Part shown: positions 49,176-57,258 of the stretch, one piece after another
Layout: each line of letters begins with the position of its first letter
How positions within the stretch are numbered: the stretch's first letter is position 1
Source of the DNA: Pseudomonas caspiana
GTDB taxonomy: Bacteria > Pseudomonadota > Gammaproteobacteria > Pseudomonadales > Pseudomonadaceae
Reading direction: 5' to 3'
Assembly (NCBI RefSeq): GCF_002158995.1
Contig: NZ_LOHF01000006.1
Coordinates: 126,063-190,062, forward strand
Length of the DNA stretch: 64,000 nt
Translations under genes and position numbers: made by a program
Notes under the pieces: model-generated
Told to the model about the DNA's origin: nothing
The model's database searches: none
What the model saw: the letters and a program-made list of their open reading frames with translations, nothing else

Positions 49176-49933
49176 TATTGCTGATCTCCGATCTGCATTT
49201 GCAGGAAGAACGCCCGGACATTACCCGGGCGTTTCTGGATCTGATCGCGGGCCGTGCCCGCGATGCTCAGGCCCTGTATATCCTCGGTGATTTTTTCGAG
49301 GTCTGGATTGGCGATGATGCAATGTCACCCTTCCAGCGTTCGATTTGCCAGGCGTTGCGAGCGCTGAGCGATAGCGGCACCCAAATATTTCTGATGCACG
49401 GCAATCGCGACTTCATGATTGGCCGTGCGTTCTGTAAGGCGGCCGGCTGCACCTTGCTGCCGGACCCGAGCGTTGTTCAGTTGAACGGCGAGCCGGTGCT
49501 GCTGATGCATGGCGACAGCCTGTGCACCCGGGACGAAGGCTACATACGCATGCGCCGTTACCTGCGTAACCCGCTGACGTTGTTCGTGCTGCGCAACCTG
49601 CCTAAAAGCACCCGGCACAAACTGGCGCGCAAACTGCGCAATGAAAGCCGTTCGCAAACCCGCATGAAAGCCAATGACATTGTCGACGTAACCCCCGAAG
49701 AAGTGCCCGAAGTGATGCAGCAATTCGGCGTACGCACCCTGATCCACGGCCATACCCACCGCCCCGCCATCCATAAGCTACAGATCGGCGATCAGGCAGC
49801 GCGGCGCATTGTGCTGGGTGACTGGGACAAGCAAGGCTGGGCCGTGCAGGTGGATGAACAAGGGTTTCAGCTGGGGGCGTTTGATTTTGTGCCGGAGCAG
49901 CAACCTGCCCTTCCTTCCCCCGAGACACACTGA
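49172..49933 (+). CDS. lpxH: UDP-2,3-diacylglucosamine hydrolase
   Basis: 253 residues, GTG start overlapping ppiB (GTGA). LpxH removes UMP from UDP-2,3-diacylglucosamine to give lipid X, the fourth step of lipid A synthesis, at the inner membrane surface. The calcineurin-type metal sites are visible: ISDLHL (about 5-10), [11 protein letters not shown] (about 39-49), HGNRDF (about 78-83), MHGDS and HGHTHRP. The hydrophobic insertion cap is [11 protein letters not shown]. Confidence 0.97.
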   Translation: MILLISDLHLQEERPDITRAFLDLIAGRARDAQALYILGDFFEVWIGDDAMSPFQRSICQALRALSDSGTQIFLMHGNRDFMIGRAFCKAAGCTLLPDPSVVQLNGEPVLLMHGDSLCTRDEGYIRMRRYLRNPLTLFVLRNLPKSTRHKLARKLRNESRSQTRMKANDIVDVTPEEVPEVMQQFGVRTLIHGHTHRPAIHKLQIGDQAARRIVLGDWDKQGWAVQVDEQGFQLGAFDFVPEQQPALPSPETH

Positions 49934-49935
49934 CC

Positions 49936-50026
49936 CTGTGGGAGCGAGGCTTGCCCGCGATAAGAGCGCCGCAGATATCAGGGCCATCGAATCCAGCCTT
50001 ATCGCGGGCAAGCCTCGCTCCCACAA
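49936..50026. repeat. REP-type palindrome, GTGGGAGC family (copy 3)
   Basis: Arms CTGTGGGAGCGAGGCTTGCC and its inverse ending GCTCCCACAAG, between convergent stops (lpxH at 49933 and the exporter at 50053). Confidence 0.85.
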
Positions 50027-50052
50027 GTCATGTGTGAAGCCTCAAAACCGCA

Positions 50053-51591
50053 TCAATGCCCGCCCCCAGCCGCAGGCCCGGCCTTGGCGGTGAATGGCGG
50101 TTTGGCCAGCCAGACCAGCAGAATCAAGCCCATGAACACCCAGCCCAGCAGATAAAAGTAATCCACCGTGGACATCATGTACGCCTGACTGCTGAGGGTC
50201 TGCTCCAGTTGCGCATAAGCCGAAGGACTCGCACCACCCAGTGCATTCAGCGCATCCCGGGTAGCAGGGTCGTAAGTGCTGATGTTTTCACTCAAGTAAG
50301 CATGATGCTGATCGGCGCGGCGGATCCAGATCCAGGTGGTCAGCGATGCAGCGAAGCTACCGCCCAGCGTGCGCAGGAACGTCGCCAAACCAGAACCGTC
50401 AGCAATCTGATTGGGCGGCAAGTCCGACAGCAGGATGCTCAGGGTCGGCATGAAGAACAACGCAACGCCCGCCCCCATGAACAACTGCACCAACGCGATG
50501 TGTTCAAAGTCCACCTCATTGGTGAACCCCGACCGCATAAAGCAACTGGTACCAATCGCCAGGAACGCCAACCCGGCCAACAAGCGCAGGTCGAACTTGT
50601 GTGCGTACTTGCCGACAAAAGGCGACATCAATACCGGCAAGATGCCGATGGGTGCCACGGCCAGCCCTGCCCAAGTGGCGGTGTAGCCCATCTGGGTTTG
50701 CAGCCACTGAGGCAGCAGCAGATTGATACCGAAGAAGCCGGCATAGCCACCGACCAGCACCATGGTGCCGATGCGAAAGTTACGGAATGCAAACAGCCGC
50801 AGATTGACGATGGGGTGCTTGTCGGTCATTTCCCAGATCACGAAGACCGACAACGCTACAGCTGAGATCAAGGCGCCGATAACGATGAAGTTCGACTCGA
50901 ACCAATCCAGGTCATTGCCCTTGTCGAGCACGATCTGCAAGGCACCGACACCGATAATCAGGGTAATCAGCCCGACATAATCCATGGGCTGGTAACTGGT
51001 CACCACCGGCCGTTTGGCCATTTGCATGCGCACAACGAGCACCGCGAACAGACCGATCGGAATGTTGATGAAGAAGATCCACGGCCAGCTATAACTGTCG
51101 GTGATCCAACCGCCGAGAATCGGCCCGGCAATCGGTGCGACCACCGTGACCATCGCCAGCAGTGCCAGTGCCATCCCCCTTTTCGCCGGAGGATAGACCG
51201 CAATCAGCAAGGTCTGCGTCATCGGGTACAACGGCCCCGCTACTACGCCTTGCAGCACGCGAAAGCCCACGAGCTCCGGCATCGACTGGGAAATCCCGCA
51301 CAGGAACGAAGCCAGAACAAACAGAATCGTCGCCCACAGGAACAGCTTCACCTCGCCAAAGCGGCGGCTCAGCCAGCCGGTCAGCGGCAAGGCAATGGCA
51401 TTACTTACGGCGAATGAAGTAATAACCCAAGTGCCCTGCTCCGAGCTGACGCCCAGATTGCCGGAAATGGTCGGCAAGGCAACGTTGGCAATCGTCGTGT
51501 CGAGGACCTGCATGAAGGTCGCCAGGGACAGGCCGATGGTACACAGCAGCAGGCTCGGTGGCGTAAATGATGCGGGGGCGTTGGCGCTCAT
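50053..51591 (-). CDS. emrB: DHA2-family drug/proton antiporter, EmrB-like
   Basis: 512 residues with 14 predicted membrane helices, as for the DHA2 branch of the major facilitator superfamily. Landmarks are MQVLDTTIANVALPTISGNLG in helix one (motif D, first 20 residues of it), the LSRRFGEVK loop motif A and GPILGGWITD in helix five (motif C, antiporters). It is the third gene of a MarR-outer-membrane-adaptor-pump operon and should form a tripartite exporter. Substrates cannot be read from sequence; hydrophobic toxicants are typical. Confidence 0.92.
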   Translation of the reverse strand: MSANAPASFTPPSLLLCTIGLSLATFMQVLDTTIANVALPTISGNLGVSSEQGTWVITSFAVSNAIALPLTGWLSRRFGEVKLFLWATILFVLASFLCGISQSMPELVGFRVLQGVVAGPLYPMTQTLLIAVYPPAKRGMALALLAMVTVVAPIAGPILGGWITDSYSWPWIFFINIPIGLFAVLVVRMQMAKRPVVTSYQPMDYVGLITLIIGVGALQIVLDKGNDLDWFESNFIVIGALISAVALSVFVIWEMTDKHPIVNLRLFAFRNFRIGTMVLVGGYAGFFGINLLLPQWLQTQMGYTATWAGLAVAPIGILPVLMSPFVGKYAHKFDLRLLAGLAFLAIGTSCFMRSGFTNEVDFEHIALVQLFMGAGVALFFMPTLSILLSDLPPNQIADGSGLATFLRTLGGSFAASLTTWIWIRRADQHHAYLSENISTYDPATRDALNALGGASPSAYAQLEQTLSSQAYMMSTVDYFYLLGWVFMGLILLVWLAKPPFTAKAGPAAGGGH

Positions 51592-51656
51592 CGCGAATCC
51601 CTGAAAACTTGATGCTGCCCTGACCTTTCACAGGTCAGGGCATGCGGATTGGCGGA

Positions 51657-52871
51657 TCAGCGCTGAGCAGTCTTGCCGGTCAGTGCGCTGTTTTCATGAA
51701 TCAGGCGATTGATCAAGGCGTCAGCCTCGGCCAGTTGCTGCTCATAGACATTGGTGCTGAATGAGGCCTGCTTCGGCGGCTGCTGCGCCAACACCGGCCC
51801 GCTCTGATCGTGCAGATCAACGTTTACTGTCGTGGACAGGCCGATGCGCAATGGATGCTTCGCCAGTTCTTCGGCATTGATGTGGATACGGACAGGAACG
51901 CGCTGAACGATCTTGATCCAGTTACCGGTGGCGTTCTGCGCTGGCAGCAAAGCGAATGCGCTGCCAGTACCGGCGCCCAGGCTGTCGATGGTGCCGCTGT
52001 ACTTCACATCGCTGCCATAAAGGTCGGACTCGATTTCCACCGGCTGACCAATGCGCATGTTGCCCAGTTGGGTTTCCTTGAAGTTGGCATCAATCCACAA
52101 CTGATCCAACGGGATCACCGCCATCAACGCGGTGCCCGGCTGAACGCGCTGGCCCAGTTGCACGGTGCGCTTGGCGACGTAACCGGTGACGGGTGCGATC
52201 AGCGTGCTGCGAGCGTTGGCCAGGTAAGCCTGACGCAACTGGGCCGCTGCGGCTTTCACGTCCGGGTGCGACGACACTTCGGTGTCGTCCACCAACGCGA
52301 CGCTGCTGGCCAGTTGCTGCTGAACATTGCTCAAGGCGCTCTGCGCACTGATCAAATCATCATGGGCGTGGGAAAGTTCTTCCTGAGAAATCGCCCCGCC
52401 AGCGGCCAGACTCTTGCGTCGGGTGTAGTTGTCCTGGGCCTTCTTCACTTCAGCGCGCTGGGCTGCCAATTGAGCTTTCATGCCGTCGACATTGCTGTAC
52501 AGACCGCGAACCTGTCGCACAGTCTTGGCCAGACTGGCTTCGGCACTTTGCAGACCGACTTCGGCATCCGCAGGGTCGAATTGCAGCAACACCTGACCGG
52601 CGCGCACCAAATCACCATCATCCGCGCCAATGCTGGTCACGGTGCCGGTGACCAACGGCGTGATTTCCACCACGTTGCCGTTCACATAAGCGTCGTCAGT
52701 GTTTTCATTCCAGCGACCATACAGCTCATGCCAGGCCCAGACGCCCAGCCCTCCGAGAATGACGATCAATGCCAGCCCGAACAGGAGCAGTTTGCGCTTG
52801 CGTGGGTTACTGTCTTTTTTACTGTTTTCCGGAGCGTTGCCAGAAGTGTTTTCGCTAGCGGCAGTGGCCAT
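51657..52871 (-). CDS. emrA: HlyD/EmrA-type periplasmic adaptor
   Basis: 404 residues. A single membrane anchor (LLLFGLALIVILGGLGVWAW, about 28-47) is followed by a lipoyl half (NVVEITPLVTGTVTSIGADD), a coiled-coil hairpin (about 100-215) with the second lipoyl half, and a beta-barrel domain. It links the EmrB-like pump to the outer-membrane channel. Starts five bases after that gene and ends 65 bases before emrB. Confidence 0.92.
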   Translation of the reverse strand: MATAASENTSGNAPENSKKDSNPRKRKLLLFGLALIVILGGLGVWAWHELYGRWNENTDDAYVNGNVVEITPLVTGTVTSIGADDGDLVRAGQVLLQFDPADAEVGLQSAEASLAKTVRQVRGLYSNVDGMKAQLAAQRAEVKKAQDNYTRRKSLAAGGAISQEELSHAHDDLISAQSALSNVQQQLASSVALVDDTEVSSHPDVKAAAAQLRQAYLANARSTLIAPVTGYVAKRTVQLGQRVQPGTALMAVIPLDQLWIDANFKETQLGNMRIGQPVEIESDLYGSDVKYSGTIDSLGAGTGSAFALLPAQNATGNWIKIVQRVPVRIHINAEELAKHPLRIGLSTTVNVDLHDQSGPVLAQQPPKQASFSTNVYEQQLAEADALINRLIHENSALTGKTAQR

Positions 52872-52876
52872 GACGA

Positions 52877-54352
52877 TTACCTTGAGTTAGTCAGCGAAGC
52901 AGTTGATGAAGTGGCGTCGGAGGGACTTTCGCCCTCGAAACCACCGCCCAGGGCTTGCATCAACTGGATCGATAAATCGATTCGTTCGGCGTTGAGATCA
53001 GCCAGTTGGCGTTGTGACTGGAGCAATTGCTGCTCGGTGGTCAGCACGTCCAGGTAGTTGCCGATCCCCGAGCCATAACGCTGGGTCACGGTATTGAATG
53101 ATTGCTGGACCACATCCGTGGCGTGCTGACGGGCCTGAATCTGGCCATCAATGGCACGCAGTTGACCGATGTTGTCGCTGACGTCGCCCAAGGCCCGCAC
53201 CAGGCTCTTGTTGTATTGCGCCACGGCAAGGTCATAATCGGCATCCCGAGCGTCCAGATCTGCGCGCAAGCGGCCGCCATCGAACAGAGGAAGGGAAATG
53301 GTCGGCGCGACATTGAAGAAGCGACTGGCCGAGCCAAACATCGCATCGCCCAGCAACGACTCGGCCCCGGCAGCGGCGCTGAGGTTCAGGTTCGGATAGA
53401 AATTGGTCTTGCCCGCGACGATGTTCTTGCTCGCAGCCTCTACACGCCAGCGAGCCGCGACGATGTCCGGCCGACGTCCCAGCAGTTCGGCAGGCAACGA
53501 AGATGGCAGCGCGACGACCGCAGGCTTGAGCACGTTGGGTCTGGCGATTTCCTGACCGCGATCCGGGCCTTTACCGAGCAACACCGCCAAGGCGATTTTC
53601 GCGCTGCGCAGGTTTTTCTCGGCAGCGATAAGCGCCTCTTGTGAGTTGGCCTCCAGGCTTTCGGTCTGCTGATATTGATACTGGCTGTCGATCCCCGATT
53701 GCAGGCGCTGGTTGCCCAGATTGAGCAACTGCTGCGTGCGCTTGAGATCCTCGGTCGCCAGATCATGAACAATGTAAGCCTGACCTACATCGCTGTAGGC
53801 CCGTGCCACATCGGCGGCCAGCGTCAGGCGTGCGGCTTGCTCATCAACCTCAGCAGCGCGAGCCTGCCCTAAAGCAGCCTCCCAGGCAGCACGTTGGCCG
53901 CCCCATAAATCGAAGTTGTAATTGAAGTTCACCGCCAGGCTACGCAACGTGCTGTAGCGCCCGCCCATGCCGCTTGGGTCTTGATCGCGCGCCAAACGCG
54001 AGCGGCTGACACTGGCATCGGCATCAACCGTCGGCATGCGGGCCGCATCGGCAGCGTAGGCCGACGCCATGGCTTGATGAGTGCGCGCATTGGCGACTTG
54101 CATGTCCGGGCTATCACGCAGGGCTTCGTTGATCAGAGCATCGAGCTGCGGATCGCCGAGATTTTTCCACCAGTCACGTTTCGGCCAGGCTGCAGGTGAA
54201 AGGTTGATGCCTTGCAGGCTGCTCTCAGCTTGAAGCTTGTTTGCGTCAAGGCTTTTGCCTTGGGTGGTCAGGCCGCTGTAGTTGGCACAACCGGCAACAC
54301 TCAGGGCGACCAGCAACAGGCTATAACGCGCCCGCGACAAAGAAAGGCTCAT
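52877..54352 (-). CDS. NodT-family outer-membrane efflux lipoprotein
   Basis: 491 residues. The signal peptide ends in a lipobox VAGC (Cys about residue 22), so the protein is lipid-anchored. Two OEP (TolC-like) repeats follow, the first with PDMQVANARTHQAMA, the second with RRPDIVAARWRVEAA. It is the outer-membrane exit duct of the exporter. The ATG overlaps the marR stop by four bases (ATGA), giving translational coupling from the regulator into the pump genes. Confidence 0.93.
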   Translation of the reverse strand: MSLSLSRARYSLLLVALSVAGCANYSGLTTQGKSLDANKLQAESSLQGINLSPAAWPKRDWWKNLGDPQLDALINEALRDSPDMQVANARTHQAMASAYAADAARMPTVDADASVSRSRLARDQDPSGMGGRYSTLRSLAVNFNYNFDLWGGQRAAWEAALGQARAAEVDEQAARLTLAADVARAYSDVGQAYIVHDLATEDLKRTQQLLNLGNQRLQSGIDSQYQYQQTESLEANSQEALIAAEKNLRSAKIALAVLLGKGPDRGQEIARPNVLKPAVVALPSSLPAELLGRRPDIVAARWRVEAASKNIVAGKTNFYPNLNLSAAAGAESLLGDAMFGSASRFFNVAPTISLPLFDGGRLRADLDARDADYDLAVAQYNKSLVRALGDVSDNIGQLRAIDGQIQARQHATDVVQQSFNTVTQRYGSGIGNYLDVLTTEQQLLQSQRQLADLNAERIDLSIQLMQALGGGFEGESPSDATSSTASLTNSR

Positions 54353-54837
54353 TCTGCACCTCGGTCTTTGAAACTCAGACGGGTGATGGCGATGTGATCG
54401 TTAGCGTCAATCAGTACTTTGCTGAGGATTCGCTCCAGACTTGCCACCTCCTCCGCATCCAGCACGCCGAGCAATTCATTCATGGCTTCAGCGCCAATTT
54501 GCGGCAATTGGTCGGTGATGATTCGCCCCTGCTCCGTCAGAACGAGCTGAACCTGACGCCGATCCGTGGCCGAGCGAGCGCGCTCAATCAGCTGCTTTTG
54601 CTCTAGACGATCCAGCATGCGGGTCATCGAACCGCTGTCCAGGGACAGGTGCCGACACAATTCAGCGGGAGTGTCCGCGCGGAACTGGGCCACGATGATC
54701 AGGACCTTGAACTGCGAGAACGTGATGCCATAGGGCACCAATTGCTTGTCGAGGATGCGATCCTTCAGCGAATTGGTACGGCCGATCAGCATGCCCATGA
54801 TCGTCGACTGCTGATTGTCAGGACTGAAATGTTTCAT
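54349..54837 (-). CDS. MarR-family repressor of the efflux operon
   Basis: 162 residues with the winged helix-turn-helix of MarR/EmrR proteins: YGITFSQFKVLIIVAQF, TPAELCRHLSLDSGSMTRMLDRLEQK (recognition helix in the second half, about 62-85) and the wing RARSATDRRQVQLVLT. It is the first gene of the operon and probably represses it by binding the two palindromes just upstream, with release on binding a pump substrate. Confidence 0.92.
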   Translation of the reverse strand: MKHFSPDNQQSTIMGMLIGRTNSLKDRILDKQLVPYGITFSQFKVLIIVAQFRADTPAELCRHLSLDSGSMTRMLDRLEQKQLIERARSATDRRQVQLVLTEQGRIITDQLPQIGAEAMNELLGVLDAEEVASLERILSKVLIDANDHIAITRLSFKDRGAE

Positions 54838-54853
54838 GAATCCACCAAATTAG

Positions 54854-54894
54854 CTGCCTAGGCAGAGAATATGGCGATATTACTGCTTAGGCAG
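54854..54894. promoter_or_regulatory. Twin MarR operators upstream of the efflux operon
   Basis: Perfect palindrome CTGCCTAGGCAG (54854-54865) and near-palindrome CTGCTTAGGCAG (54883-54894), centres 29 bases apart, the first beginning 17 bases before the marR ATG. Confidence 0.7.
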
Positions 54895-54949
54895 CAAATG
54901 GCAAAGCTTTTATTAGCTTGCTTACTATTTAGACGAGATGGCGGCGATA

Positions 54950-55040
54950 CCTGTAGGAGCTCACGAGCACCGCGAGGCGATAGCGGCTTATCTGATACAC
55001 CGCTATCGCTGCCTCGCGGTGCTCGTGAGCTCCTACAAGG
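54950..55040. repeat. Palindromic repeat, GGAGCTCACGAGCACCGCGAGG family (copy 2)
   Basis: Arms CCTGTAGGAGCTCACGAGCA and its inverse ending GCTCCTACAAGG, between the marR start and the miaE stop. Confidence 0.85.
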
Positions 55041-55083
55041 AATAACTTTTTAATTCAGGAAATATTGAGTCGTTGATACAGAC

Positions 55084-55695
55084 TCAACCGAACGCGGGCA
55101 CACCGCTATGAAACCTAAACTCTTCATCCGGACTTTCGATCAGGTCGCGCTCGGCCAGGCGGATCTCTTCGATCTTGGCGTCAACATCAGCCTTGTCACC
55201 GTAGGTGTAAGCCAGCTTCAGGTAATCCTGAAAATGCCGCGCTTCGGACTTCAACAGTCCAGCGTAGAACTTGCCCAGCTCTTCATCCAGATGTGGCACC
55301 AGACAGGCGAAACGCTCGCAGGATCGGGCCTCGACAATGGCGCCCACAATCAACGCATCCGTCAGGCGATACGGGTTGTGATTGCGCACCAGCTTGCGCA
55401 GGGCCCCGGCGTATCGCGCAGAGCTGACGTTGGCCATGGGAATTTCGCGCTTGCGGATAATGCTCAGCACCTGCTCGAAGTGGCGCAGTTCTTCCCGGGC
55501 CAGGCGCGACATCTTGCTCAACAGGTCGAACTTGTCGTTGTACTGGAACATGAACTGAAACGCCGCTCCAGCCGCCTTCTTTTCGTTGTTCGCGTGGTCG
55601 ATCAGCAGAATGTCCAGGTTGCGTAATGCAGCCTGAACCCAACTGTCGGGGGTGCGGCAAAGCAGGAAGGCTTCAATTTCAGGAATCGGGTACAT
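55084..55695 (-). CDS. miaE: tRNA-(2-methylthio-N6-isopentenyladenosine-37) hydroxylase
   Basis: 203 residues. MiaE is a nonheme diiron monooxygenase that hydroxylates ms2i6A37 to ms2io6A37 in tRNAs reading UNN codons. The four-helix bundle ligands appear as EExxH pairs: REELRHFEQV (about 78) and KSEARHFQDY (about 160), with Glu in EARSCERF. The length matches the shorter MiaE form of pseudomonads. Monocistronic, ending beside a palindromic repeat. Confidence 0.95.
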   Translation of the reverse strand: MYPIPEIEAFLLCRTPDSWVQAALRNLDILLIDHANNEKKAAGAAFQFMFQYNDKFDLLSKMSRLAREELRHFEQVLSIIRKREIPMANVSSARYAGALRKLVRNHNPYRLTDALIVGAIVEARSCERFACLVPHLDEELGKFYAGLLKSEARHFQDYLKLAYTYGDKADVDAKIEEIRLAERDLIESPDEEFRFHSGVPAFG

Positions 55696-55813
55696 AGGCT
55701 CACAAAAGGCCGGACGACAAGGCCGGGCATTATACGAGTGGGATGGGTGTTCGGCGATAGAAATGCGATTTTCCGGGGAGACTCAATGTGTGTGCGCAAG
55801 CTGATGTGACGAC

Positions 55814-55902
55814 GTGGGACCGGCTTTAGCCGGGAAGAGGCCGGTACATTCACACATTTTCTTCGTCGGAAATGCCGCCTTCCCGGCTAAAGCCGGTCCC
55901 AC
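55814..55902. repeat. Palindromic repeat, GTGGGACCGGCTTTAGCCGGGA family
   Basis: Arms GTGGGACCGGCTTTAGCCGG and its inverse ending GCCGGTCCCAC, each arm itself a small hairpin (CCGGCTTTAGCCGG). Only copy in the window; lies in the 286-base gap between miaE and rlmM, which holds nothing else that I recognise. Confidence 0.8.
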
Positions 55903-55981
55903 TTCAGTTTGTGGGTAAATATAAAATCTCCCGCAGGATCACATTTCAATTCATGCTCAGGTAAGAGTAGTCAAACGACTC

Positions 55982-57049
55982 TCAGCCCTTGCGCTTCCCA
56001 TCCAGCCGACGCAAATGGCAGGTCACTTCTTCGCGGTCGTGGTACAGCTGCTTGCAGCCGATCTCGACCCTAATACCTCGCACTTCGAAGCCCTCCTCAA
56101 TGCGCTGCAACAGGCGACTGACTTCGGCGTAGCGCTGCTTCATCGGCAGTTTGAGGTTGACCACGGCTTCGCGACACAAGCCTTCGCCCAACCAGGTTTC
56201 CAGCAAAGCAGCGTTACGCGCAGGCTTTTCCACGATGTCACAGACCATCCAGTCCACCGGCTGACGCGGCTTGTAAGTAAAACCGTCCGCCATCAAATGT
56301 TGAACCAGCCCGGTGTCCATCAGGCTTTCGGCCATCGGGCCGTTGTCGATAGCCGTCACCAGCATGCCGCGACGTACCAGTTGATAAGTCCAGCCACCCG
56401 GAGCAGCGCCGAGATCGACACCGGTCATGTCGCCTGAAAGACGCTCATCCCACTGATCGCGGGGAATGAAGTGGTGCCACGCTTCTTCAAGCTTCAGCGT
56501 TGAACGGCTCGGCGCTTCACGGGGAAACTTCAAACGTGGAATACCCATGGGCCACATGGCCGAATTGTCGGCATCCGCCAGACCGAGAAACACTTCACGA
56601 CCGCTCTTGAACGTCAGCAACAGGCGAGGTTTTCGCGGGTCGTCTACCAGTTTGCCAGCCTGAATCAGGGCCTTGCGCAGCGGGGCCTCGAACTTGCGGC
56701 AGAACGTCGACAGCTCCTTGCCGTCGTTGGTGTCCACCACTTCAAGCCACAGGCTGCCGCAGGTGACGAAGGTCGCCATGTGCGCGAGGATCACGCTGAT
56801 GCGGTCGGTTTCCGGCAGTTCCAGGAACACACCTCGCGCCCATTGCCGGGGGAAGATCAGCTTCGAGAAGCGCTGGCCATTCATCAGGCGCTCGGCACCA
56901 TCGTCCTCGGTGCAGACAAATTCGGCGAAGGCTGTATTCGGCTTGGCTTTGGCGTAGCCAGACACATTGAGGCGCGCCGCGTGTTCGGCGATTTCAGAAC
57001 ACACTTCGCCTTCAAAGCCCGGACGACAGTGCATAAACAGGGTGTTCAT
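55982..57049 (-). CDS. rlmM: 23S rRNA 2'-O-ribose C2498 methyltransferase
   Basis: 355 residues from the ATG at 57049 (MNTLFMHCRPGFEGEV); the longer frame adds six residues without a better ribosome site. A THUMP-like N-terminal domain (about 1-170) precedes the Rossmann methyltransferase, whose SAM loop is GVDLGAAPGGWTYQLV (about 212-227). The K-D-K-E tetrad is suggested by NLKLPMKQR and the Asp in DWMVCD. It methylates C2498 of 23S rRNA before ribosome assembly. Divergent from acnA. Confidence 0.95.
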   Translation of the reverse strand: MNTLFMHCRPGFEGEVCSEIAEHAARLNVSGYAKAKPNTAFAEFVCTEDDGAERLMNGQRFSKLIFPRQWARGVFLELPETDRISVILAHMATFVTCGSLWLEVVDTNDGKELSTFCRKFEAPLRKALIQAGKLVDDPRKPRLLLTFKSGREVFLGLADADNSAMWPMGIPRLKFPREAPSRSTLKLEEAWHHFIPRDQWDERLSGDMTGVDLGAAPGGWTYQLVRRGMLVTAIDNGPMAESLMDTGLVQHLMADGFTYKPRQPVDWMVCDIVEKPARNAALLETWLGEGLCREAVVNLKLPMKQRYAEVSRLLQRIEEGFEVRGIRVEIGCKQLYHDREEVTCHLRRLDGKRKG

Positions 57050-57258
57050 GGGGGTGCTCCTGAACACGTCGACCTATACGAGAAGATTAATCTCAGCGAC
57101 GCAAAAGGCGAGCATGATAGCTGAATCAGGAACCACTGGAGCGACCAACTGGTCAAGTACTGCATAGCCATAAACCACAAGCGGCGCTATGACGTCAGCC
57201 TGCCAAGGATTTCAATCGTCCAGTCCGTACCGTGCGGACGCGTCAAAGGAGTTATTTC

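Noticed and set aside
57223..57239. GTCCG / CGGAC hairpin before the acnA ribosome site as a riboswitch or IRP-like element
   Set aside because: Only five paired bases and no further structure; too weak to call a regulatory RNA.
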